Source: a virus. From it: DNA of 46,763 bases. The notes beneath the pieces are model-generated. The model made no database searches, was not told the origin of the DNA, and saw only the letters and a list, made by a program, of their open reading frames with translations. Position numbers and translations under genes: made by a program. Location of the stretch: positions 1-46,763 of IMG/VR virus record IMGVR_UViG_3300042564_006056; one strand, written 5' to 3'. How positions within the stretch are numbered: the first letter of the stretch is position 1; every line of letters begins with the position of its first letter. This document shows, piece by piece, positions 32,293 to 40,736 of this stretch.

Positions 32293-34107
32293 TTAAACTA
32301 TATCATAAATATCAAAGTTAAGATTTCCTCCTTTTGAATCTTTTTCTAAAATTTGATCAATCTCTTCTGTATATTTATCATCTATCGTATCATATAGTTC
32401 TTCAACGAATTCGGAAAAATCGCCTGTTGAGAAAAATTCAGATAAGTTTATGCATGTCATTATAAGATCATCATTACCTAATTGTCCTGCATAATTACCG
32501 TTAGGAAGTTTACCGAATGTTGAAGCTTCATAAACGGTTTGTTTATCGTTTATAACTATTTTATTTTGAGATATAAATTTTTTAAAGTTTTGACAAAAAA
32601 TAGGCTTATTATCTTTCTTAACTTTTAATCCAAAATTTTTATGAGTTGCATCTATTCTGTGTTTAAATTTAACAATAGTTTCTTCATCAAATTCATTTCT
32701 TTGTGGAAACACAGTCTCTAATCTTCTTACTAATTCTCCACCAAACATATTCCATTCAATAACCATTTTTACATTTTCTGAATAAAAAATATCAAAACCT
32801 AAAACATAAATTACTTTTGCAAACTCTTCAATTGTATGTGTATTACTTCTAAATCGTCCTACTTGTTTAAGTCTAAAAAAGTCAACAAAACTACCGGGTG
32901 ATGTTAGCTTTTTCCAGTCTTTTTTTGGCATTATTTCAACTTTAAAAATATTACATACAGAATGATCTCCACCATTTCCTTCTGCTATGTCAACTGAAAA
33001 AACCCAGTAATTGGTATCTTCATCTGCATCATCTATATTAAACTCTGGGTGCCATAACAATCCACTATACTCTAAATCTTCTTCATCTAATTCAGGAATT
33101 TCCACATGTTGAAAATCTAATTGTTCTGTTGTTAATTTTTTAAGGCTATCTGGTCCTAAAAGAAGAGAAGAACTTGCTATGAACTGATTTCCATATTGTC
33201 TATTAAAAGCTTCTTCACTTCCTAAGTTTCTTACTTCTTGCTTCATCCAAGCAGTATCTCTTCCAGGTACATCCCACCAATCAACTCTAAATGGAGTGTA
33301 TTCACTTAAGCCTTTTTCTGCAGTTGCATAAATGTCATAAAATTTATTAAATCCATTAGGTGTACTTGTTATAATTACCTTTGAATTTTTAGAAGCAGAA
33401 ACTGTTGGATAAACGTTTTCATAAAATGTTTCAACAAAGTTTTGTGGTATGTGAGCAAACTCATCCATAAAAAGTAGATGAATCGTAAAACCGATTGCAG
33501 CCTTTTTTGTTGTGGTTTGGCCTATAATCCTACAACCATTATCAAATTTAGAATTAAATACATCCCATTTTATAACACCTGGTTTTAAAAAGAAAGGTAG
33601 GTTTTCTAAAATTGTTTTTCCTTTATCAATAATTTCCCTTGTGGTTGCTCCTTTATTTGAAAGTATAAGAGCATTTTTATCAAAATTAAAAAGTATGTAC
33701 CAAGCAATAAAAATAGAAGAAGAAATTGTTTTTCCAATTTGTCTACTTGCTAAACAAACATTAAATCGCTCTTTTTGGAACTGTCTTAACATGTTTTCTT
33801 GGTAATCCCTTAATATTATTGTTTGTAGACCTTCATCAGTCATTACTGTACAATAATTATTAGCAAAATACACAATATCAGTTGCGCATTTTTTTATTTC
33901 TCTTAATTCTTCGGGTGTGTAATTAAAAACAATGTTTCCCTTTCTTAGGTTAGGATTACCTTCATAAAATGGAGTTGATTTAGGCTTATAACCTTCTTCT
34001 AAAGCTAATAAAAGTTGATTAACTGATTCTGTTGTCCATGCAAAAGATTCTTCTCCTGTTGTTACTTGTAATTCGAATCCTGCCGATTCTGGTCTAGGTT
34101 TACTCAT
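32293..34107 (-). CDS. 17: terminase large subunit, T4 gp17-like
   Basis: The 604-residue protein (T4 gp17: 610) has a packaging ATPase: Walker A CLASRQIGKT near residues 118-127, Walker B LLFMDEFAHI near 211-220, and ITSTPNG as coupling motif. The nuclease domain is marked by VFSVDIAEGNGGDHSV, MVIEWNMFGGEL and NDDLIMTCI. It powers DNA entry into the prohead and cuts the concatemer. It overlaps the co-chaperonin gene by four bases. Confidence 0.95.
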   Translation of the reverse strand: MSKPRPESAGFELQVTTGEESFAWTTESVNQLLLALEEGYKPKSTPFYEGNPNLRKGNIVFNYTPEELREIKKCATDIVYFANNYCTVMTDEGLQTIILRDYQENMLRQFQKERFNVCLASRQIGKTISSSIFIAWYILFNFDKNALILSNKGATTREIIDKGKTILENLPFFLKPGVIKWDVFNSKFDNGCRIIGQTTTKKAAIGFTIHLLFMDEFAHIPQNFVETFYENVYPTVSASKNSKVIITSTPNGFNKFYDIYATAEKGLSEYTPFRVDWWDVPGRDTAWMKQEVRNLGSEEAFNRQYGNQFIASSSLLLGPDSLKKLTTEQLDFQHVEIPELDEEDLEYSGLLWHPEFNIDDADEDTNYWVFSVDIAEGNGGDHSVCNIFKVEIMPKKDWKKLTSPGSFVDFFRLKQVGRFRSNTHTIEEFAKVIYVLGFDIFYSENVKMVIEWNMFGGELVRRLETVFPQRNEFDEETIVKFKHRIDATHKNFGLKVKKDNKPIFCQNFKKFISQNKIVINDKQTVYEASTFGKLPNGNYAGQLGNDDLIMTCINLSEFFSTGDFSEFVEELYDTIDDKYTEEIDQILEKDSKGGNLNFDIYDIV

Positions 34108-34343
34108 ATAACCATCATTATGCTGTTTAAGTGTATCATTTCATAAGTTTCACCATCAATCATAACTTCTGTTGATTTTCCATGCTCTCTTAAAATAATA
34201 TCACCTTGTTTTATTTGATCATTATCTTCTACTGCTATTACAGTAGCCTTTCTTTTTGCATTCCAATCATTAGGCAATAATAAACCACCTTTAGAAATTT
34301 GTTCTTCCTTAATTTCTTTAATAAGAACATAACTATTCTTCAT
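34104..34343 (-). CDS. GroES-like co-chaperonin (gp31-type function)
   Basis: I use ATG at 34343 (MKNSYVLIKEIKEEQISKGG), giving 79 residues. The sequence follows GroES: a first strand, a mobile loop with GGLLLP (GroES has GGIVL), then KRKATVIAVED, KQGDIIL, and YEMIHLNSIMMVI as the end strand. T4 gp31 (111 residues) replaces GroES so that GroEL can fold gp23, but gp31 has little sequence similarity. Its location between the terminase genes and coupling to both (11 and 4 base overlaps) suggest late expression with head proteins. Confidence 0.8.
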   Translation of the reverse strand: MKNSYVLIKEIKEEQISKGGLLLPNDWNAKRKATVIAVEDNDQIKQGDIILREHGKSTEVMIDGETYEMIHLNSIMMVI

Positions 34344-34944
34344 CTTGATCTCCATCGACATCTTCAATATTTTCTTCTTTTAATGTATTTTGTAAAGCTC
34401 TCATTAGGTCTTTAGTACCTCTTGATTTTAATCCAGTATTGCCTACTTGTTTTTTTGATGATCCTCCGCCATTATGATAAACATCTATATCTCTACTTAT
34501 CTTTTTTGCATTTTCCTCAATTGCTAACATATACATAGTTTGGCTTTTAATTATATCCAAAAGAGTTCTTTGCAAATCACTTAATACTTCAAACATTCTT
34601 GGAGAAACATCGCCTTCATGTATTGTGTCCATTAAGATGCTAATTGCAGTTTCACTATTTTGCATCTGTCTTATTAACATTGAAAGTGCAGATTGATCAA
34701 GAGCAGACTTAGCCTTTATGTATTCGTGTTCTTCTATTATTTCTTCACTAAGATAGAATCTAAGAAGGCTATTCATAACTTTTTCTGCTTTGGCCTTAGC
34801 TTTTAACATTCCAGCATTTTGTGAATTTTCAGCACGAACTTTAGGTAATTGTGGCTGATCACTTAATCCAGGAATTTCATCAGGTAAATCACTTAATAAG
34901 TCACCTATGGTATCCCTAAATTTTTCTTTAGAATTTTCTTTCAT
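34333..34944 (-). CDS. 16: terminase small subunit candidate, T4 gp16-like
   Basis: A 203-residue helical protein in the gp16 position immediately upstream of the large subunit, with a central coiled-coil region (residues 60-150; AEKVMNSLLRFYLSEEIIEEHE, LSMLIRQMQN) and an acidic C-terminal tail (ENIEDVDGDQDEE). T4 gp16 is a 164-residue ring-forming helical protein that recognises DNA and stimulates the ATPase. No specific motif proves it, so assignment rests on location and fold class. The GroES-like gene intervenes between the two subunits, which is unusual. Confidence 0.65.
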   Translation of the reverse strand: MKENSKEKFRDTIGDLLSDLPDEIPGLSDQPQLPKVRAENSQNAGMLKAKAKAEKVMNSLLRFYLSEEIIEEHEYIKAKSALDQSALSMLIRQMQNSETAISILMDTIHEGDVSPRMFEVLSDLQRTLLDIIKSQTMYMLAIEENAKKISRDIDVYHNGGGSSKKQVGNTGLKSRGTKDLMRALQNTLKEENIEDVDGDQDEE

Positions 34945-34974
34945 TCACTTAGATTTATAATATATATTCTAAGT

Positions 34975-36927
34975 TTATCTTGGATTGGTCGTTCTTGGAA
35001 GTAATAATTGAGGAGATGCATTATCTACCAAAAGCGTTAAATGTGTATCATTAACAACATATTGAGAAAGTATTAAGCTTTGCTGTTCTTCTTCGATTGG
35101 CTTACTCCAAATTCTTATATTTGTTAAATCAGTTGTAGAACCTAAAAGTCTCCATGAATTACCATTAGGAATGCTTATAGGTAGTATACCTTTTGTTTCT
35201 AAAAAAGCTAAATATAATTCAGAACTTCTATTAGGATTTATTGATCCAGTTTGTTCAACAGTTTCATAAACAAAAAGACTTAATTGCCTACTTAAATTAT
35301 TTAGATTAATAACAACCGCATACCATTGATTTTCGTTAAATGAAAGAGAATTTTGATAAACATTATACTTATAATAAATTCCATTTATTTTTATGATAAA
35401 CCATTTATAGGTATATGTAAATTCAAGATATTGCGTATTTTGGCCTGCGTATTCTATAAAAGTGCAACTCTTTTCACGGTTTACTTTAGGAGTTACTAAA
35501 AGTACACTATCTGTATAAAGCTCATCAATAACAAGGCTATTACCATTAATTTCTATAATCTTATGTATACCATTATAAGATTGTGTGCCACTTACATTTA
35601 TCCAATCTCCAACCTTTAACTTTTGATTAGGATCTGTTGGTAATATTGCAAAATTTAAACTTGCAAAACCGTTATCATCACTTATTGATTGTATAAGAAT
35701 ATTTTGACCTACTGGATTTTTATAAAGAGGTCTTAACCAAAATGTAAAAGATCTACTATCTGCTGTAGAAAATCCTTGATTGTATCTATATTCAACAGCT
35801 TCACTTCCTAAAATCATTGAAGCAAGATTATAGTGATATTTTGAAATTATTGTCCAGTTATTATAAACGTTTTCTTCTTTTATTATAAGTTTCTTATCAA
35901 GTATTCTTCTAACATAATCATTAGCAAGTGTGCCTATAGTATTGTATTGATTAGGTTTTCTAACATCATCATATTCATTATTTGCTTCTTCATCAAATTT
36001 TGTGCCTATACTTGATATTAGGCTATCTCTTTCTTCTTCAATATTTTTATCGGTAAATAAAACTGCAGTTCTATTTTGGTATGCGACAAGACTTACTCTC
36101 CAATAAGATCCGGTGTAAAGAAAATCGTCAGACTGTGAAACGCCATCGATTTCATACATCTTATTCATGTAGTTTTCAAGGTAAAGATAATCTCTTACTT
36201 CTGGTTTTGATCCTATTCCAAAAACAGCTTCAAATGAAGACTTAACAATATGAACCTCAAATTGAACAGGATAATCAATCATAAGAGGATTAAACTGTAA
36301 TTCTCTTGTAGGTAATTCATTATCAGGAAACATTATCTTAACTTCTGCACTTTTGATAACATTATATAAAGAGTACTCTTTAAGTATAACATCACGGCTT
36401 CGCTGATCTGCTGAAGTTTTAAAATACTTAACGCAAAAGCCAAAAAGATTAGAAGCAACAGAAGAAAGCATTTGATACATTTGTGCTGCTCTGCTTAAAT
36501 CATAAGGGTTCCATTTGGTAGAACAACAATCTATAACAAGATTTTGAGCACCTGATAAAAGTTGTCCATCACAGCAACTTACCTGCGGAACTTTACAAAT
36601 TGTACCAGAATCTGTTACTAATTCAAGTGATACTGATATAAATTCTAGTGTGCAATCTCCTACCTGTTCATACTTATATTGAATCCAAAACGGATTATTT
36701 GGTTCTAACAAAAGAGCCTCTAGATTCGCATTTGTTAAAGGAACCCAGTCTGAATATGATACACCATCTATACCCCACCTAAAAGATTTATTATAAAAGC
36801 AATCTGTAGTTTCTCCTTCTATAACATCTTCATAACTTAACACTTCAATAACGTTAAGATAAGGTTCTTGGAGACTTATCAGTAAAGTATCACCATTGGC
36901 ATTTGTAGTAGATCCCAGTATTGCCAT
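34975..36927 (-). CDS. large virion-type protein with LamG/concanavalin-like domain
   Basis: The 650-residue protein has a Cys-containing N-terminal third (SCCDGQLL, CCSTKW), a middle region around LSRAAQMYQMLSSVASNLFGF, and from about residue 360 a jelly-roll type domain of concanavalin/LamG style (FTFWLRPLYKN, FLETKGILPISIPNGNSWRLLGSTTDLTNIRIWSKPI). Such domains bind glycans on fibres and neck appendages. It is co-transcribed with terminase genes and follows the small membrane protein by one base. I place it as structural, not as a named T4 homologue. Confidence 0.6.
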   Translation of the reverse strand: MAILGSTTNANGDTLLISLQEPYLNVIEVLSYEDVIEGETTDCFYNKSFRWGIDGVSYSDWVPLTNANLEALLLEPNNPFWIQYKYEQVGDCTLEFISVSLELVTDSGTICKVPQVSCCDGQLLSGAQNLVIDCCSTKWNPYDLSRAAQMYQMLSSVASNLFGFCVKYFKTSADQRSRDVILKEYSLYNVIKSAEVKIMFPDNELPTRELQFNPLMIDYPVQFEVHIVKSSFEAVFGIGSKPEVRDYLYLENYMNKMYEIDGVSQSDDFLYTGSYWRVSLVAYQNRTAVLFTDKNIEEERDSLISSIGTKFDEEANNEYDDVRKPNQYNTIGTLANDYVRRILDKKLIIKEENVYNNWTIISKYHYNLASMILGSEAVEYRYNQGFSTADSRSFTFWLRPLYKNPVGQNILIQSISDDNGFASLNFAILPTDPNQKLKVGDWINVSGTQSYNGIHKIIEINGNSLVIDELYTDSVLLVTPKVNREKSCTFIEYAGQNTQYLEFTYTYKWFIIKINGIYYKYNVYQNSLSFNENQWYAVVINLNNLSRQLSLFVYETVEQTGSINPNRSSELYLAFLETKGILPISIPNGNSWRLLGSTTDLTNIRIWSKPIEEEQQSLILSQYVVNDTHLTLLVDNASPQLLLPRTTNPR

Positions 36928-37202
36928 TAAGAATTGATTTGTTCTATTTCTTCAGTTTTCTTTACTTCTGTAGATTCTTTTTTTGCCCATATTTTATCAA
37001 CAGAAGCTAAACCTAAAGCGCCAAATGCAAGAGCTGCAACAGCGTTTATTAATGCATGATCCACAGGATGTTCGGTGAAAAGATTTATAAAAAGTGCACC
37101 GCATAAACTTAAACCTGCAATTATGCCTACGAATCTTTTTGATGAAGGACTATTCTTTTCATCTCTTAAAAGACCACCTAACCATTTAACAAATGTTTTC
37201 AT
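36927..37202 (-). CDS. two-span membrane protein, holin-like
   Basis: The 91-residue protein has two hydrophobic segments (FVGIIAGLSLCGALFINLF around residue 24-42 and LINAVAALAFGALGLASV around 51-68), a short loop with HPVDH between them, and a charged C-terminal tail (KKESTEVKKTEEIEQ). This is the class II holin layout. No lysin is next to it, so a holin role is weaker than it would be in a lysis cassette. A perfect 14-base motif lies 11 bases upstream. Confidence 0.5.
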   Translation of the reverse strand: MKTFVKWLGGLLRDEKNSPSSKRFVGIIAGLSLCGALFINLFTEHPVDHALINAVAALAFGALGLASVDKIWAKKESTEVKKTEEIEQINS

Positions 37203-37213
37203 ACATAAACTTA

Positions 37214-37227
37214 TTTGTTTATATATT
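37214..37227 (-). promoter_or_regulatory. 14-bp upstream motif, copy 3
   Basis: Third identical copy of AATATATAAACAAA (minus strand), 11 bases before the membrane-protein start and in the 26-base gap after the 219-residue gene. Placement before the membrane/LamG/terminase operon makes a late promoter role plausible. Confidence 0.4.
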
Positions 37228-37228
37228 T

Positions 37229-37888
37229 TTAGTATATTGAATAATCGGTCTTTAAGAGTAACATTGGATCGTCTTTTTCTAATTTAGGATCAATATAATT
37301 AAATAAATCAAAGTTTTTTAATAAACCGTTAGAGTTCATAACATCAATAATATCAAATAAAACATCAGCTTTCATATAAACATACGGTCTTCTTTCCATG
37401 TATTTTGATGGTAAGATATTCATTTGTATTAGATTTCTATTAAAAATGTCAAGACTTTTTCTATCAAATATTTTTGTTAAGTCAAAAGTACCTTCAATGA
37501 TTGTAAAATTAAAAAACCCTAAATTTTTTATATCAGTTTTTAATATTCTTGTAAAATCTACATCTTTCAAAAAGACAAAAGTTATAAGTCTTAAGTTTGT
37601 AAGTTTTGCTATAATATTATTCAAGAAATAGACTGAATTAGGCTTAAAATCAGAAGTGTTAATTGTTTCATCTATTTTGCTAATTATATCCTTTATTAAT
37701 TTACTTTTTTGAAAAGCTTTTAATAAAGAATCTGGATTAACACTATAAACGTCAACCGAGTCTACTGCATAATTTTTACAATCTTTCTTTATTAAAGAAA
37801 TGATTAAATTATCAATTTCATTTTTTTCATAAAGCGCACAAGAAATATGCGTAGGTATACTTAAATCAAAAGTGTTATGAACCGTCAT
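37229..37888 (-). CDS. hypothetical protein, 219 aa
   Basis: A soluble protein with alternating strands and helices (FDLSIPTHISCALYEKNEID, SVDVYSVNPDSLLKAFQ, LRLITFVFLKDVDF, DLTKIFDRKSLDIFNRNLI). The FVFLKDVD strand and the spacing of hydrophobic blocks recall a P-loop or clamp-loader lid fold, but there is no Walker motif. It overlaps the preceding gene by 14 bases and therefore belongs to the replication operon. In T4 the corresponding place is held by regA, but there is no visible similarity. Confidence 0.65.
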   Translation of the reverse strand: MTVHNTFDLSIPTHISCALYEKNEIDNLIISLIKKDCKNYAVDSVDVYSVNPDSLLKAFQKSKLIKDIISKIDETINTSDFKPNSVYFLNNIIAKLTNLRLITFVFLKDVDFTRILKTDIKNLGFFNFTIIEGTFDLTKIFDRKSLDIFNRNLIQMNILPSKYMERRPYVYMKADVLFDIIDVMNSNGLLKNFDLFNYIDPKLEKDDPMLLLKTDYSIY

Positions 37889-38288
37889 CTTTACCTATTT
37901 GTTTTTCTAATATTTCTAATGATTGCTTCAATTCGGAGTAATTATACTTAAGTGCCTCAAAAAATTCACGCTCACCTATTTCATTTATTTTTAAATAAAG
38001 CTCTAATGCTTTATGATTAGGTTTCCAGGATTTTTCTTCTTTTTCTTTTTTTAATTTTGTATAAATAAATCCTGGTACTTTATTAAATTTTGAAGAAACC
38101 ATTCTCCATGCAGCAGCTTGTCCTACTGGATCTGTTCGCAATTGGTTAAAAAGATTTGCTTGAACAGGAAACTTTGCACTCATAAATCTATTGGTCATAA
38201 AAGAATTTTTAGATTTATCATAATCAGTAGCTTCTTCCCATTCACTGTCCTTTCCAAATAGAACTTTTATATAATCAAAGAGTTTCAT
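37875..38288 (-). CDS. possible clamp-loader small subunit (gp62-like)
   Basis: The 137-residue protein is largely helical. A block reading SFMTNRFMSAKFPVQANLFN near residue 29 recalls the conserved N-R-x-x-S ... N-x-x-N region I associate with gp62 of T4-like cyanophages, and the gene is close to the gp44 homologue, whose partner gp62 is. T4 gp62 has 187 residues. It lies 12 bases after the exonuclease gene. The N-terminal 20 residues are unrelated. This is a hypothesis from pattern and position. Confidence 0.45.
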   Translation of the reverse strand: MKLFDYIKVLFGKDSEWEEATDYDKSKNSFMTNRFMSAKFPVQANLFNQLRTDPVGQAAAWRMVSSKFNKVPGFIYTKLKKEKEEKSWKPNHKALELYLKINEIGEREFFEALKYNYSELKQSLEILEKQIGKDDGS

Positions 38289-38299
38289 TTTATTATTTA

Positions 38300-39517
38300 T
38301 TAGAAAATTTTACCTTTTGTTTTACGATCTGTTATAAATGAAAAATCATTATCATCAATATCATCTTTACTAAATACAGATGAATTAATTTTAATAGATT
38401 CATCAGCAGAATATTTTGTGTTTTCTAATAATTTTTCTGCCTTTATCATTTTTGATAAATTAATATTATTCTTATCCATGTTTAATTCAATAAATTTAAA
38501 CATTTCATCAAGTATGCCTTCTGGTATAGTATGTGAACTTAATACCATTAAAGCAATATTTAACTTTAAATTTGAAAGTATTACTTCTCTATTCATATAC
38601 TTAGCATTCATTACTCTTATTATTATGTTTGCTAAATCAATAAGATACTCATCGTTATAAAAATAAAGAGGTGATATATCGCCATGCTTACCTTTAAATT
38701 CAGTAAGAATTTCTTCAGCCTTTTTATCACTAATACCGTAAACACGGTTACCTTTAGTGTACCAATAAGCAGGAGAAACATTATCACCTGCATCACCAGT
38801 TAAAATCTTTTTAAGTCTAAAATCTTCAGGATCAACTTCAATTACAGATATATCCTTTTTTTGAATTAAGTCATTAAGTGTTTTCTTTAATTGATTTTCT
38901 GCAGATGTTGTTAATTTTAATGATTCAAAAATATCATCTGTAGATATTTCTTCAGAAGTATTAAGCCAATTAGTAAAACCTTGATATGTATATAATTTTT
39001 TGTGTGTAGGCGAATAAAGTATTGTATGTGTATCTTTTGTGTTTTTACCTACAAGTTGAATTATGTCTCTGTCACCTGTAAAAAGTATGACTGATTTATT
39101 ATTTGCCAAACATTCAGTATTCCATGCATACATAAGATCATCTCCTTCTGCTCCATCGACTTTAGAAACTATTACTCCATTCTTATTAAGAATAGAAATA
39201 AAATCTTCAGTAACTTTACTAAAATTTAACCAATCTATACTTGAGTCTTGTTTACGATTTCCTTTATAATCTGTCTCTGGAAAAAAATCTTTTCTCCATG
39301 ATTTAGAATCAATAGTCCAAACAATTTTTTCAATTGCACCTTCAAATTGTCTAAGCTGATAGCATAAATCTACTGCAAGCTTTTTCATAAAAAACTTTGC
39401 ATCATTTTCAGATTCAAGGTATTTGCCTGTTTTTGAAGATTTAGGAAGTACATAAAGAGTCCTAAATAAGAAATAGTTTCCGTCAATAATAAGAGTATGT
39501 CTTCCTGTTTTTCTCAT
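38300..39517 (-). CDS. rnh: 5'-3' exonuclease/RNase H (FEN family)
   Basis: The 405-residue protein has the FEN/5'-exonuclease metal clusters: LIIDGNYFLFR at the N-terminus, GAEGDDLMYAW, ILFTGDRDIIQLV and ILTGDAGDNVSP, followed by a helix-hairpin-helix region (GISDKKAEEILTEF). T4 RNase H (305 residues) removes Okazaki primers and flanking DNA; this larger form may include more. An insertion around KLTTSAENQLKKTLNDLIQ (residues 195-220) separates the domains. It lies between gp44 and the gp62-like gene in a replication operon. Confidence 0.88.
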   Translation of the reverse strand: MRKTGRHTLIIDGNYFLFRTLYVLPKSSKTGKYLESENDAKFFMKKLAVDLCYQLRQFEGAIEKIVWTIDSKSWRKDFFPETDYKGNRKQDSSIDWLNFSKVTEDFISILNKNGVIVSKVDGAEGDDLMYAWNTECLANNKSVILFTGDRDIIQLVGKNTKDTHTILYSPTHKKLYTYQGFTNWLNTSEEISTDDIFESLKLTTSAENQLKKTLNDLIQKKDISVIEVDPEDFRLKKILTGDAGDNVSPAYWYTKGNRVYGISDKKAEEILTEFKGKHGDISPLYFYNDEYLIDLANIIIRVMNAKYMNREVILSNLKLNIALMVLSSHTIPEGILDEMFKFIELNMDKNNINLSKMIKAEKLLENTKYSADESIKINSSVFSKDDIDDNDFSFITDRKTKGKIF

Positions 39518-39547
39518 ATATTTTTATTTAATAATAATAAAAATTAG

Positions 39548-39703
39548 TTAAAGTTGAAAGTTTTTTGCTAAAACTAATTCTTCTGCTACAGTAAAAGGAA
39601 ATTCTTCTGTGTTTATAAGCTTAAAGTAATATCTAACTGCTGTGCCTAATTCTTGATCATTAGGAAACTTTTTTGTAAGCTGTTCTAAAAATTCATTTCT
39701 CAT
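39548..39703 (-). CDS. small hypothetical protein, 51 aa, coupled to gp44
   Basis: An ATG at 39703 overlaps the gp44 stop codon (ATGA) and opens a 51-codon frame ending TAA at 39548. The product (MRNEFLEQLTKKFPNDQEL...) is helical with an aromatic middle (AVRYYFKLI). The ATGA coupling and the fact that it fills the gap between gp44 and the exonuclease support a real gene. Possibly a partner of clamp loading; unknown. Confidence 0.6.
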   Translation of the reverse strand: MRNEFLEQLTKKFPNDQELGTAVRYYFKLINTEEFPFTVAEELVLAKNFQL

Positions 39704-40662
39704 ACTCCATTTAAAATTGATTGTAGTTCATAAATACAGGCTAACATAGAAATGGCAGGGTCTATAACCATTTGTCTTTGCGATTGATATTTTGCAACAG
39801 TTACTACAATTTGAGGTATAAATTTTGTATACGATTGCCTTTCTTGCGTAATGTATTCAATAAATTCAGCACCTAAAGAATTTAAGACATCATCAGTACG
39901 ATTTGAATAATTACTTAACATATACTGGTAGTTTTTAACAGTATCAGTGTTATCTATAATAAGGTCATAAACATCTTTATAAACAGAACTAAACTTCTTA
40001 ATATCATTAACCGTTATTTCTTTTAGGCCTTGTGATTGAAAACCTTGAAGAGTGTTTAACATATTCCTAAGATCTGGGAACTTTCTTTTTACAAGTTCAA
40101 CAGCCGCATGTTTATCGATTCCTATCGATTCATCTTTACAAATTTGAAGAAGTCTCATAATGTACTTTTTCATTATTTCAGTTTCTTCCTCTTTTGTAAA
40201 ATCAAAATCAATCATTTCAAATCTTGACTGAATTGGATCTGGTACTTTATTAATGTAATTACATGTTGCTATAAATCTTGCATTAATATTAAATTGATCC
40301 ATTGTTGCACGAAGTGCTTTAAAAAATTGATCAGATACACCATCAATCTCATCCAGGATTATTACCTTTAATTTTCCAGGTTCATCCATAATTGAACGAT
40401 TTGCGCAAAAGTCAGTAATTCGGTTTCTAACAACATCCACGGAAGTATCAGTTGATGCATTAATATAAAGATAAGGATGACCAAAATGTTTAACCAAAGC
40501 TTTAGCCGCTGAAGTTTTACCAGTACCAGGACTCCCATAAAATAAAAGATGTTGATAAACACCTTTACTTAATTTATCGCCAACACGATTAGGTGTAATA
40601 AGATCATCTAAAGACTTAGGCCTGTATTTTTCTGTAAGTAAAAGATTTTGTATATTTTTCAT
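39700..40662 (-). CDS. 44: clamp-loader ATPase subunit, T4 gp44-like
   Basis: A 320-residue AAA+ protein (T4 gp44: 319). Walker A GSPGTGKT at residues 43-50, Walker B IILDEIDGV near 101-109, sensor 1 FIATCNYINKVPDPI and the arginine-finger SRF motif that replaces SRC. The C-terminal collar helices follow. With gp62 it loads the gp45 sliding clamp onto primer-template DNA. It is the first gene of the leftward replication operon, divergent from the only plus-strand gene. Confidence 0.93.
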   Translation of the reverse strand: MKNIQNLLLTEKYRPKSLDDLITPNRVGDKLSKGVYQHLLFYGSPGTGKTSAAKALVKHFGHPYLYINASTDTSVDVVRNRITDFCANRSIMDEPGKLKVIILDEIDGVSDQFFKALRATMDQFNINARFIATCNYINKVPDPIQSRFEMIDFDFTKEEETEIMKKYIMRLLQICKDESIGIDKHAAVELVKRKFPDLRNMLNTLQGFQSQGLKEITVNDIKKFSSVYKDVYDLIIDNTDTVKNYQYMLSNYSNRTDDVLNSLGAEFIEYITQERQSYTKFIPQIVVTVAKYQSQRQMVIDPAISMLACIYELQSILNGV

Positions 40663-40736
40663 ATTATAGTTATGTTTAAAATTATATACATAACCTTTAC
40701 TTAGTTTTAAGAAAAATAAATATAAAAAATAGGTTA
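40663..40736. promoter_or_regulatory. divergent intergenic region
   Basis: The 74-base AT-rich gap between the leftward gp44 operon and the rightward 266-residue gene must hold promoters for both. AATAAATATAAAAAA lies about 8-20 bases before the plus-strand start, and TATAATATG marks the gp44 start. No clear -35 element is visible. Confidence 0.4.

Noticed and set aside
40368-40562. 64-residue second frame inside the clamp-loader gene
   Set aside because: Fully contained in gp44 on the same strand, Leu/Ile-rich, no independent signal.
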